From Trichopria drosophilae (Eukaryota; Arthropoda; Insecta; Hymenoptera; Diapriidae): a stretch of DNA of 64,000 nt. Below the pieces are notes generated by a model. It was given only the letters and a program-made list of their open reading frames with translations. It was not told the origin of the DNA and ran no database searches. This document shows, in pieces, positions 38,281 through 49,331 of the stretch (positions within the stretch are counted from its first letter, which is position 1; each line of letters starts with the position of its first letter). The DNA lies in contig CM059582.1 of NCBI GenBank assembly GCA_030407085.1, forward strand, positions 51,969,001 through 52,033,000, written 5' to 3'. Position numbers and translations under genes: made by a program.

Positions 38281-38899
38281 CGTGGGGCCACAGACATTTA
38301 CTATGATCATTAATGGGTATTCAAGAACTCTTATCAGTTTCTATATTAGAAAAAAATAGTCTTAGAATCCAATTCCGCTTAGATCACCTAAGTTGTTGTG
38401 TTATTAAGTTACAGGCATCTCCGAGATACAAACATACTGCAATTACAGGAACTCAAATGTAATAGTCTTATTACATTTATACTGTTATTCTCAGGTTCAT
38501 CCTACTTTCACAGGACTACCGTTCATGTTACGAAAAAAAAGGAATTCGACCTTTTTTGTGCAGAACTTCCAAATTAACGTCCGTCTAAAATAGCGTAGGA
38601 ATGCAACATATTAGTCGAAAATCTGTGACAAATGTCTTAAGAAAGCAGAACCATCCTTCCTGTATAAAATAAATCTCGTGCAGGAATTATCGGAAGATGC
38701 TTATGACAGTTGAGAATTGCGATGAAATTATGATATGAGTTCAGAATAATCGTGAGTTTTTATATTGGGTTTGTTTTTGCGACAAGCCTACTTTTGAATT
38801 AAACGGATTTGTAAACCGGCAAAATTGACAGATAGCAATACCCCTTGGATGAGAGATTCTCATTTAATGTGTTCCGTTAATTACCAACTTGCAGTCGTA

Positions 38900-39190
38900 A
38901 AGACGTGACGAGGGAAGACAACCAAACAGAGTAGCGGTCGAATATATAGAATTCCCAAAAAAGTGGCAAACTCCTTAAAAGTCTTATTTAAAAAAAAAAA
39001 AAACAATTATGAGGGCCTGCATTGCTCAAGTGATGAAGACATTTGTGATAGTCTGATTGACAACTGTTATTTTATTTGAGGATCACAAGTTTTTAAAGAC
39101 TGCCGATGAGATAAACATTGCAAAAAAAAAAGTTGCCAATATTTGACATTTGAGCACCCGGAAGCGTTGGTCAATAAAAGTATCGGGCAA
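38900..39190 (+). pseudogene. Possible decayed transposase fragment
   Basis: Several short plus-strand stretches read as protein-like pieces broken by stops and frame changes, for example around 38945 (IEFPKKWQTP), 39008 (an acidic Ser-Ser-Asp-Glu-Asp stretch with cysteines) and 39092 (ADEINIAKKK). The pattern suggests an old transposase-like sequence. The family cannot be named and chance is possible. Confidence 0.2.
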
Positions 39191-40559
39191 GTAGGTCAAG
39201 TTGACATAATTGGTATACAAATCCACACAAATGCCTTATATGACAATTACGGAAGCTTATGAAACATCTTGCTGTATCATACAAACTCTACACTTCCGTA
39301 CACAAAAGATTGCACTACTTTTTTTACATTCAGTACAGAAGATTTTCTGCAGTTTTCGTCTTCGACATTACGCAAGAGGTAAATTTATAAGACAGAAAAC
39401 TGAACTGCGGTGTGGGAAATGTCATAATTTCAGTTTCGTTTGTTTCACGCATAAAATGGATAGATTTTATTGTAAATTTTACGGTCCGCATAGTATTCCA
39501 CAAAGTTATAGTCATATTTATTTGAAACAATTACAGTTTTTCTCATTCTGCAAGTCCGTTCTAAATGAATGAAATTAGTAAAAAAAATATTATCGCAATC
39601 GTCGGAAAATTGAGTCCCGAATAAAAATCGACTTAAATGCAGGGGTATTTATTTAAATTTCGTTTAGAAGCCCCAAAACGTAATCACATTTCGGCCAGCA
39701 TATTTGTACATAAACGTTTCCAAAATAGTAGGTTGGTGACTTACACAAAGTTACAAATATTATATTCAGAAAAATTAAATTGTTCGTAATCGTATAGCTG
39801 ACGTGTGTTCTAGAGGCGTACGCAGCAACAATTTTGCCGACCTGTAAGTGAGGTTTTCGTTTAATGATTTATTTAGAATTTGAATGCAATAGTGAGAAGT
39901 ATGATAGATCTTAATCTATACTGTAGCCAATATATTAAACGGTGCTAAACACTTTATTTGATATCGTGTAATGGCTATATTCGAATATCCCCAGCTATTG
40001 ACATTCTTTCTTGCGGTAGGTTGAAACCTACCCAAGGGTATTTGCAAATACCACAAGAATTTAATCATTTTTTGCTCGTGTTGTAGAAATAACTTTTCAT
40101 TCTTATAGTTAAATCTTTGTACTTTGTGCTTTATATTATAGAACAGTTCCCTTTAGTTTTATAGCTATTATGATGAGCCATTCCATGTCAACCCGGACAC
40201 TTTTCGGATTCGAGGTTACGAATTTAGTCGCGAATTTTTCCATCCATTCTTTTGACAAAATACATCCTGCAAGCAAACTTTTTTGTTTGTGCTGTATTTT
40301 AAAAGTTTTATTCATTTAAAAATTTGCAAAAGAGGCAAAATGGAATAAAATGCTAAATTTTTTAACAAGAAATAATATTAATATTGACTTGAAAGTAGTA
40401 AACTACCATTTTCGAGTAAGCTGTTCCCATTGGCGTAGTCAAAATTACATTTAAATTGCTTCAAAAACCAATATGGCGCGTTTTAATTAAAAAGTGAACA
40501 AAATTTCGTGGGTTTAGTTGTTTTGTGACTTACTATTCGTATTAATAAAGTTGAGAAAT

Positions 40560-40735
40560 AGTAGTTTTCGATACAAGTGCATATGCGTAAAGAACTTTAC
40601 ACATACACACGTGTGCCGAAATATTGTTTATGTACGGCTTTTCCGTGCGTAAAGTATAATCGAGTGCGTAAAGTTTACTTTACGCACAAGTTTACTTTAC
40701 GCACCGAAAAGACGTACATAAACGATATTTATTCA
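40560..40735. repeat. GGCGTAAAAT-family repeat containing nested palindromes
   Basis: GTAGTTTTCGATACAAGTGC at the left is the reverse complement of a stretch at about 8270-8295. Arms 40619-40659 and 40691-40730 are inverted copies with a few mismatches. Between them, GTGCGTAAAG and CTTTACGCAC flank TTTA in a perfect 24-base palindrome (40665-40688). Confidence 0.65.
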
Positions 40736-42179
40736 CAACCAAAAGTGCAAAAAATCTACCACACGTTTCTTTTTGCACAGAAAAAACCTTCTTTTATGAA
40801 TTACGAAAGTTATTGATGAAATTCGTATCTCTAGTGGTATAATTGTCCCAAAAATATAGGTACAAGAGTTTTCGGAGTCGCTGATCAACAATTTGAAACC
40901 AGATTTTTAAAATTCAAGATAGTGTACTTCCATCAGATTAAGAATTAAATTCAAAGCAAGTAGAAATTATTCATACCTTATTTCTACTTTTTATTAGGAT
41001 AAATTGTGTACCGAGGATTGAGTGAAACTGACAGAAAGCCCGAGCATTTTAAAAATCAACAAACCTTAGCATCCTCAATGGCAAGAATGGTATCGAAAAA
41101 GAAACGTTAAAAAAGAATGTTCATTTCTTTTGCAGTTTCAGTAAAACGTCACTAATCATTATTTAACATTATAGAGTATAACTGAAATTGAGGCCTGACG
41201 TCGAATAACTCGCCCGATGCTCGAAAAAACTATTTATAGGTGGATTAATTTTTACATTAAACATTAAAAACTACCAAAATTTGGAACTCTATATTTAATT
41301 ACATTTTTAAACACAAATCGTCATTTCTTGGACAATTATTGATGAAATCGTTTGAAATTTAGTACACATCCCGTCTCTAGTCTAGCGAAGCCTATAAAGT
41401 AATAACAAATGTGTAAATTAGTTATTATTTATTTATTATTTTTTTTAATAACAGCAGTTCCGTAACCTCACTCTTCTCGATTCCCGGACAAAAAAAGTCG
41501 AGGGAAGTTTATAGTTGAACAAATTTCCTGTGAGACATTTGTTCCTATAGTATTTCAAGAAGTTTTGTGGAAAGTTTCAAACAAATCGGCTGTAAATTCG
41601 CTTAAATACCGATTATTTTATAAAGCGCGCATCCTGTCAACGGCTGCTCTGCGTCACCTAAATTACATAGGGTTTCCTTCTTACTGTTTCCACTTCCTTA
41701 GAGTTCATTTTATGAATATTTTTGTTTGCTCGAGGGCCCGGGGTAGAAAAGGGGCTTTTCGTGACGAGTAATATAGCGCAGTCACAAGTCGCTATACGTA
41801 TGCGCCAAAGCCTTGGAGAGTGCGCAGTATAGTGACGAGAGTCGTATAATCAAAAGAGTTACAAAAAGGTTCCTACCTCTGAGTGCATGCGATATTTTAC
41901 ATGACGAGGGCACGAAAATGGCAATCGCCTATGTATTTTAAGTGCTCTAAGAGGCGCCTTTTGCGGCAAAATATGGAAGCCTCAGCTTTAGACAAAAGTC
42001 CTAAGAACGTTCTAATGTGCTCGGCCGATAAGATAGGAATTTTCACTCAAAACTGTAAATAAAAAATTATTAAATCGATTTTTGTAAATTCGAGCGTTGT
42101 AAATCCATTCTTATTGCTAGGCGATATATACTAGAAAATGCTATTATTATTAAAAATCACTATAATTTCCGAAAAATCT

Positions 42180-42636
42180 CGGTGAGTTCTTAGTAGGACA
42201 AAGGACAGGAAATTTTTCCCCGCGTTAATGACGAATGCGGGTCGGCTCTCGGGTGGAGAGGTACAGGACAGAGACAGACAGTACAAGGCAGAACTATAGG
42301 CACACACAACACCCACCCAGAGCCAGTCCCCCCTACCCCAATATCGGTACCACCAGCAGCTTCGGCGGTCTGTGCCTTAGCGAGTACGACGCGGGGCTTT
42401 ATCCCATCTTTATCCGAGATAAGACCCACGACGTACCGACCGCGGATAAGACGCTGACGGTCCCAAATTAGTACCTTCGCCCAGCAAGGTTCCCCGGTTA
42501 TTCCACACTGGACATAAGCAGAGAAAATTGCACGGACCGGGATTCGAACTCGGGACCTTCGCGACGTTCAGTTCGGCCGGACAAGGACTGACGCCTTAGC
42601 CCGCACGACCATCACGCCGACGGTGAGTTCTTAGTA
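42180..42636 (-). mobile_element. tRNA-derived SINE with 16-bp target-site duplication
   Basis: The insert (42196-42620) lies between perfect 16-base direct repeats CGGTGAGTTCTTAGTA at 42180-42195 and 42621-42636. Read on the minus strand, its first 90 bases are tRNA-like, with a CTAAGGCG stretch as in Leu/Ser tRNAs and a B box AGTTCGAATCC (plus 42540-42551) ending in CCGGTCCGTGCA. The body is GC-rich and unlike the host DNA. The 3' end lacks poly(A) and ends in GTCCT-type repeats (CCTGTCCTTTGTCC), so mobilisation by a LINE that does not need an A-tail is likely. Short reading frames inside it are not genes. Confidence 0.85.
42531..42620 (-). ncRNA. tRNA-like head of the SINE (pol III promoter remnant)
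   Basis: The B box is close to consensus and the A-box region (TGGTCGTGCGGG) is degenerate. The extra length between the boxes fits a class II tRNA (Leu/Ser) ancestor. It lacks a complete cloverleaf, so it is not called as a functional tRNA gene. Confidence 0.55.
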
Positions 42637-43917
42637 AATGTCTGCGGTATTTTCTTGGAAATCGTCTATAGTAATTAGAATTGCCTTTGAAGAGCCCGAA
42701 TTTCGAAAATTTTATTCGGTCATCTTTAATTTACGTTTTTTAGTGAAATTTCCGACATTACCGATGGACTACTTCAGAACTCCCGTATGAAGCGATACAT
42801 TATGAGAAAAGACTTCTTTAGAGAGGTACAGTTTATGGCGTTCTTCACTCACTGCACTAATAGAGAGACTAGAGCGCATTTTTATTTTAATTTACATGCA
42901 AAATTGTAAGACAAAGATACATTCAGTGCGCATTAGCGTAGTCAGAGATAAACACTATTTAACATCCTACGGAGATTCTGCTGCATGCAGTAGCATTGGC
43001 GAACATCATGTCCATTGCAGAAATTGGTTTAGAGACTTTAAGAATCCCACATGCTAGCTGCTTTCGATAGGAGGAAAATAGAAATTGAGAATGCGTCTTT
43101 AAGCTGCGGGATGGTCTATATATCTCCCACTCAAGAGACATATAATATTTAATGTTTTTAGGCAAAATATGATATATTGAATGCGGAAAAAAGTTTTAAA
43201 ATTGCTCGAACAATTGTCGACCGTGAAAATTAGTATTTCAAACGTAATTTGAAAAGCTAAATAGGAAAAAATTGATGAAAAATCACTAAGGTATCCTTGA
43301 CGTCGAAAATATACTGCGAAATTCACATTGATGCGTTAAAAATGAGAAAAAATGAAAAACTCATATTATAAATAATATTTAAAATTGAAATGGCCATTTT
43401 CAAGAACAAGGGTGTCTGCAGCAAATTTGTTACTATTCTCTTTATATTCATCTCGTGAAATATCACAAAAATATTCTTTAAACGTTAATGTAAAATGAAT
43501 CAAATTGTTTACATTGTACTTTACGTTTCCTGCTGGGCTGATCTCTATATCAACCAGCAGTCAGTTCGATGACTCTACTTGAGATATCCAGTGATTTTAT
43601 GTATAAATTTTGCGTTTTATAAGAGGCCAATTTATTCTGAAATTTCTCCGCAGCCGACAGGATGGTGAAGTAGGACATAGTGATGATAAGAATAAATGTG
43701 GTATTGAGTATATTCGAATTTGTTGATCTCATAAAAAACCGTAAAATATAAAATTATTTAAGTCTTTGCAGATTGTACATTTAACGCTGATTGTGTACCT
43801 AATGTACAATTGTTAACTTTGATAGGTCAGCGTTCGAAGCAATCTTTAGCCTGGCAGTACGCTCGTAACCAGAATAATCATTTACCCAGTTAAGCTGATG
43901 TTTTATTACCGTATTTT

Positions 43918-44836
43918 ATATGGGGCATTCTCCGAAAAAAGAGCCACCCTGGAAATTTTTTGTTCCGATTTTTTTAACAATCACATATATTGTTGTATAT
44001 ATGGATCTAAGATCTTTGGCCGAGTTATAGATTTTTTGCATCATAGGTTGCCATACTGTAAGGGGTCAAAGTTTTATGTAAACAAAATTTCAAAAATTTA
44101 TATCTCCGAAACGGATTGATGGATTTTCATTAACCAAAGCGCATTTTATTCAGAATTTCTCGAAGTTTGAAATGAAAAATAGTTGAATATGAAAAAATAA
44201 AATTTCGACCCAAAAAATGCTGAATAATGTTTTTTTTTTATTTTTAACGGCTTTTTAGGAGACGCGACTATCACCGTTAAATTACTTTTTTTATGTACTA
44301 GTAGGTAGGGCTTCAGGATTTTCATATCCATTTATGCAAGCTTCCAGAACAGTGTGCACAGCATGATCTGCACGCTGCGCAGCGTCACATAATCTCCTGT
44401 AGCACGAACAATTGTTCCTGTCCCAAAACGCCATTGCTTGGATTAAAAGGTGATGAAATGCGGAACATTTTGAGATACTTTTGAAAAAATCGTAGGGGGA
44501 GGGGGGGTTAAAAATAAAAAAAAAATTATTAAGCATTTTTTGAGTCGAAATTTTATTTTTTCCATATTCAACTATTTTTCATTTTAAACTTCGAGAAATT
44601 CTGAACAAAACGCGCTTTGGTTTATGAAAATCCATCGCTCCGTTTTGGAGATATAAATTTTTGAAATTTTTTTTACATAAAACTTTGACCCCTTACAGTA
44701 TGGCAACCTATGATGCAAAAAATCTATAACTCGGCCAAAGTTCTTAGATCGATATATACTACAATATATGTGATTGTTAAAAAAATCGGAACAAAACATT
44801 TCCAGGGTGGCTCTTTTTTCGGAGAATGCCCCATAT
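43918..44836. mobile_element. Foldback transposon with 330-bp inverted arms
   Basis: The left arm (43918-44248) and right arm (44508-44836) are inverted copies with few mismatches, starting ATATGGGGCATTCTCCGAAA. The 259-bp centre is GC-richer and holds an open minus-strand frame (44291-44536) that may be a leftover of a transposase, but no family is recognised. Matching open frames in the two arms simply reflect the repeat. Confidence 0.85.
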
Positions 44837-45378
44837 GTAAAAGTATAATATAACGTTTGCAACTATGAAATATATATCTAATTGTTTATATGCGCATATT
44901 TTCCCCTAACCAAATCGCATCTATGTAATATTTAAGACACAGCGATAACTTAAAATTTGTTTAACACGCCTACTGGAGATCATATTTTCTTTCTTCATGA
45001 TTTACTTCGAATTTATCTAGGAACAAGATACCATTATACTCAACAATGACGGAGTTCGGTCACAATTGATACTCATTTCTGTAGAAACGCAAGTATTTCA
45101 TTGACAAAAAAAAAATATTTTAGCGTGACCAAACAAATTTTTACATTGAATTAACATTGCTTTTGATACTGCATCCAGTTCTGCCAACTAAATGCAAGCT
45201 TTTCATAAAATTATATAGCAGTTTCCACTATTTTTTGCTATTGGAGGTATCCTAGTACAACATCACTGCTCAATTAGCAATATTTCGTCCAGAAAATGTT
45301 TTCTTTTTTTTTTTAAGCGGATCATACATTGACGTAATGCATTGGAACATTATGCGCACACGTAATATGGTAAGGAGG

Positions 45379-45778
45379 ATGCCCAAGGGTTTAGGTGGTT
45401 TTGACCTTTAAGAAGTAATCTCCGAAACTGCCTAATTCGAACACAGAATGATGAAATGTAACATCTCATACCAAATTCGATTGTTTTATCACATGGTAAA
45501 CTTTAAAAAGTCGTTGTTGAAATCACGGATTTTACATCGAAAAAGGCAGTAATGTAAGTAGTAACAGCGAATCTGCTACAAACAAGCGATCGTGCTGACT
45601 GTTACTACTTAGATTACTGCATTATCCTATGCAAAATCAGCGAATTCAACAATGAGTTTTTAAACTTTCCCACCTGATAAAATAATCGAATTTGGGATGA
45701 GAAGTTATACATCATTATACTCTATTCGAATCGAGCAGTTACACCTCGGGGCATAAAACCACCTAAACATGTGGGCAT
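45379..45778. mobile_element. Inverted-repeat MITE, 400 bp
   Basis: It begins ATGCCCAAGGGTTTAGGTGG and ends with an inverted, slightly diverged copy. The two halves pair along almost their entire length, including AAATTCGATT.GTTTTATCA and AAGTAGTAACAG blocks. There is no coding sequence. Confidence 0.8.
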
Positions 45779-46568
45779 ATCCATATATAAATGGATAAGT
45801 GTAATCAAAAGCATAAATGTAAAATTAAAAATTATAGTTAGCGCGCCAATTTCAGCAAGAATATAAAACAAACGAAACCGACACATACATGGTCCACTAT
45901 AAATAGTATATTATGTAACAAGGGCGCAATTATCATTAAGAGTGACAATCACGCTAGTTGGAAATTGATATTTCCACCATGTTGCATACGATATTTTTGG
46001 ATACGTCGCGTAGGGCTCAATAACTTAGGCCCAACGATTTCACCGCAGGGCGCAAAGTCGAGTTCTACTCCCGGAGCGTTAAAAAATATATTATCATACC
46101 AAGCAGTTCATGATGGGTACTGTGCAGATGATGGTAATAATCGGTGCATGAACAAAATTTTCGTAAACGTTTAAATTTATGAATAAAATAATATCAACTT
46201 TGAACACAAAAGAAAAATAATTAAATATAATTTGATTTGAATACTCATATATCAAATTCTTTTCACAGTGCCTGAGTATTATGATCAGGTGTTGATCCAT
46301 CAATAATCAAGAAGATTTTGTCGAGCAAGCCTTTTCGTGCCTGGTTAAGCTGCGATCATGTTTCAATAATAAACACCTTAACAGGTATTAGTAGTCATTT
46401 TTTCAAGTCAACATACGTTTCTTGTTATTGCTTGATGACGGCGTAATAACCAGTTCAGAACATAATGAAAACAGTGAATTGACAAATTTTAAATTCTAGT
46501 TTCCATTAAATACTTATGATATTGTAATGAGAAATTATATAAAAGTAAACAATGTATTATTCTTTTGA

Positions 46569-46843
46569 ACAAAAATCCCTAAATAGCGGATAATTTTCTG
46601 TCAATCTCATTGATACTGTTTCATAAATACAAGATTAGGTAATGGTAGTCTAAATTGGTCCTTTTGTACATTATTATTTTTATTATTTATTTATTTATTA
46701 TTATTTATTTTACATTATTACATTATTATTGTACATATTACAAAAATCCCTAAATAGCGGATAATTTTCTGTCAATCTCATTGATACTGTTTCATAAATA
46801 CAAGATTAGGTAATGGCAGTCTAAATTGGTCCTTTTGTACATT
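46569..46843. repeat. Direct duplication of a 104-bp segment
   Basis: 46569-46672 is repeated at 46740-46843 with one visible mismatch (GTAGTC/GCAGTC), separated by about 67 bases of ATT/TTTA microsatellite. The near identity indicates a recent local duplication. Confidence 0.85.
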
Positions 46844-47612
46844 GTACCTACCAAAATTATATTGTCAATTAAATTAATGGATGCCAGATAGACACCTAAA
46901 TAAGATCTGACCTCAGGGAACTTAAATAGACCCTGTTCCTATTAAGTGGAACATTATTAATGGATCCCTAAAGTATATTCAGGTAATATGGAAGCTTTAT
47001 ATGTTTCTTTTGAATTGTGTATATTAATGCAATTTTGGATTTGTACATTTTGACGATTCTAAAAAGAAGCACCCTAAGAAAAAAAATAAATGAAGAGTGC
47101 ACCAGTAATCTAATTAATCGTAACCTCATTTTGGTATTTGTTAAAATCTTGTGAATATTGTAGTAGTTCATCTAGAAAATTTGAATGTGAAGTTTTACCT
47201 CTACCGATGTTGACAAGAGACTGTACGAAATTTGCTTAAAAAATGAATTCCTAAACACATCACTGATAAAATGGCATAATTGAAAATTAAGAAATAAAAA
47301 GTGAATATTAACTAAAATAATGAACTTCTATTTTACTTTGACGGTATGTCAAAATACAAGAATGTGCGTTAATAACATGACTCGGTTTTCCTTGTATAGA
47401 TTAGGTGAAATTATGTCCTTAGACATCACCGACTAATAAACGCAACAATTATCTTTCTCATTATCTACTATTTTCCGTTAAAAAATCAACGTTTGAAATA
47501 TGAAAAAAAATAAGGCGCCATGACTATTTAACATTTTCACACAATATTCGTACCACAACACCAGTAACACAATATTCATACCTCAAAATACACGCATATC
47601 CACGGAAGCAGC

Positions 47613-49284
47613 ATGAAAATTTTGTTCTACTTCTTTTTGTTATCAACTATTGCATTATCGAGTGGAAGGACAACGTTGCCAAATAGTAAGTTATCGTAAT
47701 TTACAAAATTATAATAATTAACGTATCGTACGAACGCTAGAATAGAAATTACATCTAATTGTAACCTATGTTTCTATTATTGTTTTCGAATTCAGTTATA
47801 ATTGAGAATATAATGTTCAGAGTATTGCAATCATCGATACAAATGCATAATATGTATTTAATGTACTTTCTTCGAAATCTAATTCTTGTTGACACTTTCA
47901 TTATAAGATAATGCATATACTACTTTACTTCCGTGGTTTTATCATTCCAAATATTCTATAAAAAGTTGTTATTAATAGTATGTTATATTTATTACCGAGA
48001 CTCTTCCATTTTGAATGCTCTTTTCAAGTATCTTTGAGCAAACATGTGAATTCTACTAATAAAAACTGATCATTTTTTATTGAGACAGCGATGAACAGAT
48101 CAAAATTAAAATGTATCGAGGACAATGATACTTATATATTGCAAATCAGTGTTGTATTTAGTTCCTCTAGGAAATTTTCTGCATGAGATTGTCAATGATT
48201 AAATCAAACCCGTCAATTATTTTAAAACCGATTGCTTATAATTGTGCCTGTTAGATTTATATTACGTTGAAATGCGGAATATCACTTTGGAGTAGATCAC
48301 TTTTGAATGTTTATATTACCTGAATTATCTGTACCATGCCCAGAAAGTTCTCAAGAGTTTCTGGACTAGAACACTAGTACAATGAAAAATGCTACTCCCT
48401 GGTCATGGTAAAAACTGTACACAGGCATAAAACGATGCTCCTTCAAATCTATGTCTTCAGTTCTCATGGATTTCAATTTCTAAACTATTATTCCCATTAC
48501 TTTCAATTGTGTCTCCATCGATGAACAAAGATATGCCTGTGGTCCTTTACATAATATTTGCATCTGACTCAAATCTTCATAATTGCTTTTATTTCTATTC
48601 AGGAGATATTCAGTTGTTCCAAATCCTCCCCCTTCCCCCTCCTACGTATCTGTCCTCTATAAAAAAATACACTTTTTAAGGGTTGAAACCTCCGAAGATT
48701 CAGAATCTAATTGTGGTTTTATATTTCATATTTGATACCATTGAATAGGACAAAGTTACTTATTCCGTGCATTTGAAATAAAACATCAAAATTATGGTAA
48801 TATAATAGTTTGCAAAAGAGACGTGTTATTGTGATAACAATGTGATACACATGGACTGATCTTTCTATAGAGCTACGTATACCTATTTGATACCCATTTG
48901 ATTTCTTCGTTGCAGTTACCACTCATCTGCTATCATCGATTAAAGCAAAAACAAAGCGATACATCTCGAATAGGGTCTAATCAGGATCTTAATAAAATTC
49001 TGGTTTGCCTGCGTTAATATTTTAATTTTGTATCTCCTTATAAAAAAGAGTAACTGAATAAATTCTAAATGTGAAACATACATTTTAAAAATTTGTAAAT
49101 TCATAAAAGAATAATCGTTCACACAATTATATTCAATGATTTATTTTCAGCATGTCAAAATGACAACGAGTGTGATTCTCACTGCAATGAATGGTTCGGG
49201 ACCTTTCAAAATCCTGGATTTAATTATCGATGTGATGAAACTCGACACTGTGAATGCAGCACTATTCGAGAGAACACTGTATAA
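47613..49284 (+). CDS. Secreted single-domain CS-alpha-beta peptide, 2 exons
   Basis: Exons are 47613-47685 and 49151-49284, with a phase-1 GT-AG intron (donor GTAAGT-type, acceptor TTATTTTCAG). The product is 68 residues. Residues 1-19 form a signal peptide that shares a FLLST-(V/I)-AL core with the gene at 34036. Cysteines lie at 26, 32, 36, 52, 58 and 60, giving C-x5-C-x3-C-x15-C-x5-C-x-C, identical to domain 1 of that gene. Trp-Phe-Gly, Asn-Pro, Phe-x-Tyr before Cys4 and Glu after it are also conserved. Same strand, intron phase and signal peptide make it a paralogue about 13 kb downstream. The mature peptide is acidic (about eight Asp/Glu, three Arg), unlike typical cationic defensins. 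The stop falls where gene 1 has its exon-2 donor, and no second domain exon was found downstream. Target and function are unknown. Confidence 0.85.
49151..49284 (+). CDS. Exon 2: CS-alpha-beta domain of the single-domain paralogue
   Basis: The exon begins after a clean TTATTTTCAG acceptor and ends with TAA at 49282-49284. It carries all six cysteines. The sequence just after the domain (GTATAAGTTATA) resembles the exon-2/donor junction of the gene at 34036 (GTATCATTAAGTGAG). An ancestral donor may have decayed into a stop. Confidence 0.83.
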
Positions 49285-49325
49285 GTTATAAATTAATACA
49301 CTTCTTGACAATTATATTTACGTAT

Positions 49326-49331
49326 AATAAA
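49326..49331 (+). terminator. Poly(A) signal of the single-domain peptide gene
   Basis: AATAAA lies 41 bases after the stop codon in AT-rich sequence, which gives a short but ordinary 3' UTR. Confidence 0.6.

Larger units (their letters stand above)
36928..40559. other. Intergenic DNA between the two peptide genes, first part
   Basis: No supported gene. Overlapping minus-strand frames at 37710-38127 include one with a possible membrane segment and acidic tail, but without other evidence. Confidence 0.45.

Noticed and set aside
39210..39572. 120-codon plus-strand frame with a Cys-x2-Cys
   Set aside because: No domain spacing typical of zinc fingers, and a long antisense frame is also open. 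Probably chance or old transposon sequence.
40171..40230. CCATTCCATGTCAACCCGGAC, resembling the end of a DNA transposon
   Set aside because: No inverted partner was found downstream, so no element can be defined.
42190..42471. Gly/Thr/Ser-rich frames on both strands
   Set aside because: They fall inside the SINE body.
42531..42620. Functional tRNA gene
   Set aside because: The A box is degenerate, no full cloverleaf forms, and target-site duplications show a retroposed SINE.
45965..46174. Frame ending in a segment with two cysteines, considered as a third CS-alpha-beta exon
   Set aside because: Cysteine spacing does not fit, there is no CxxxC or CxC, and no splice acceptor.
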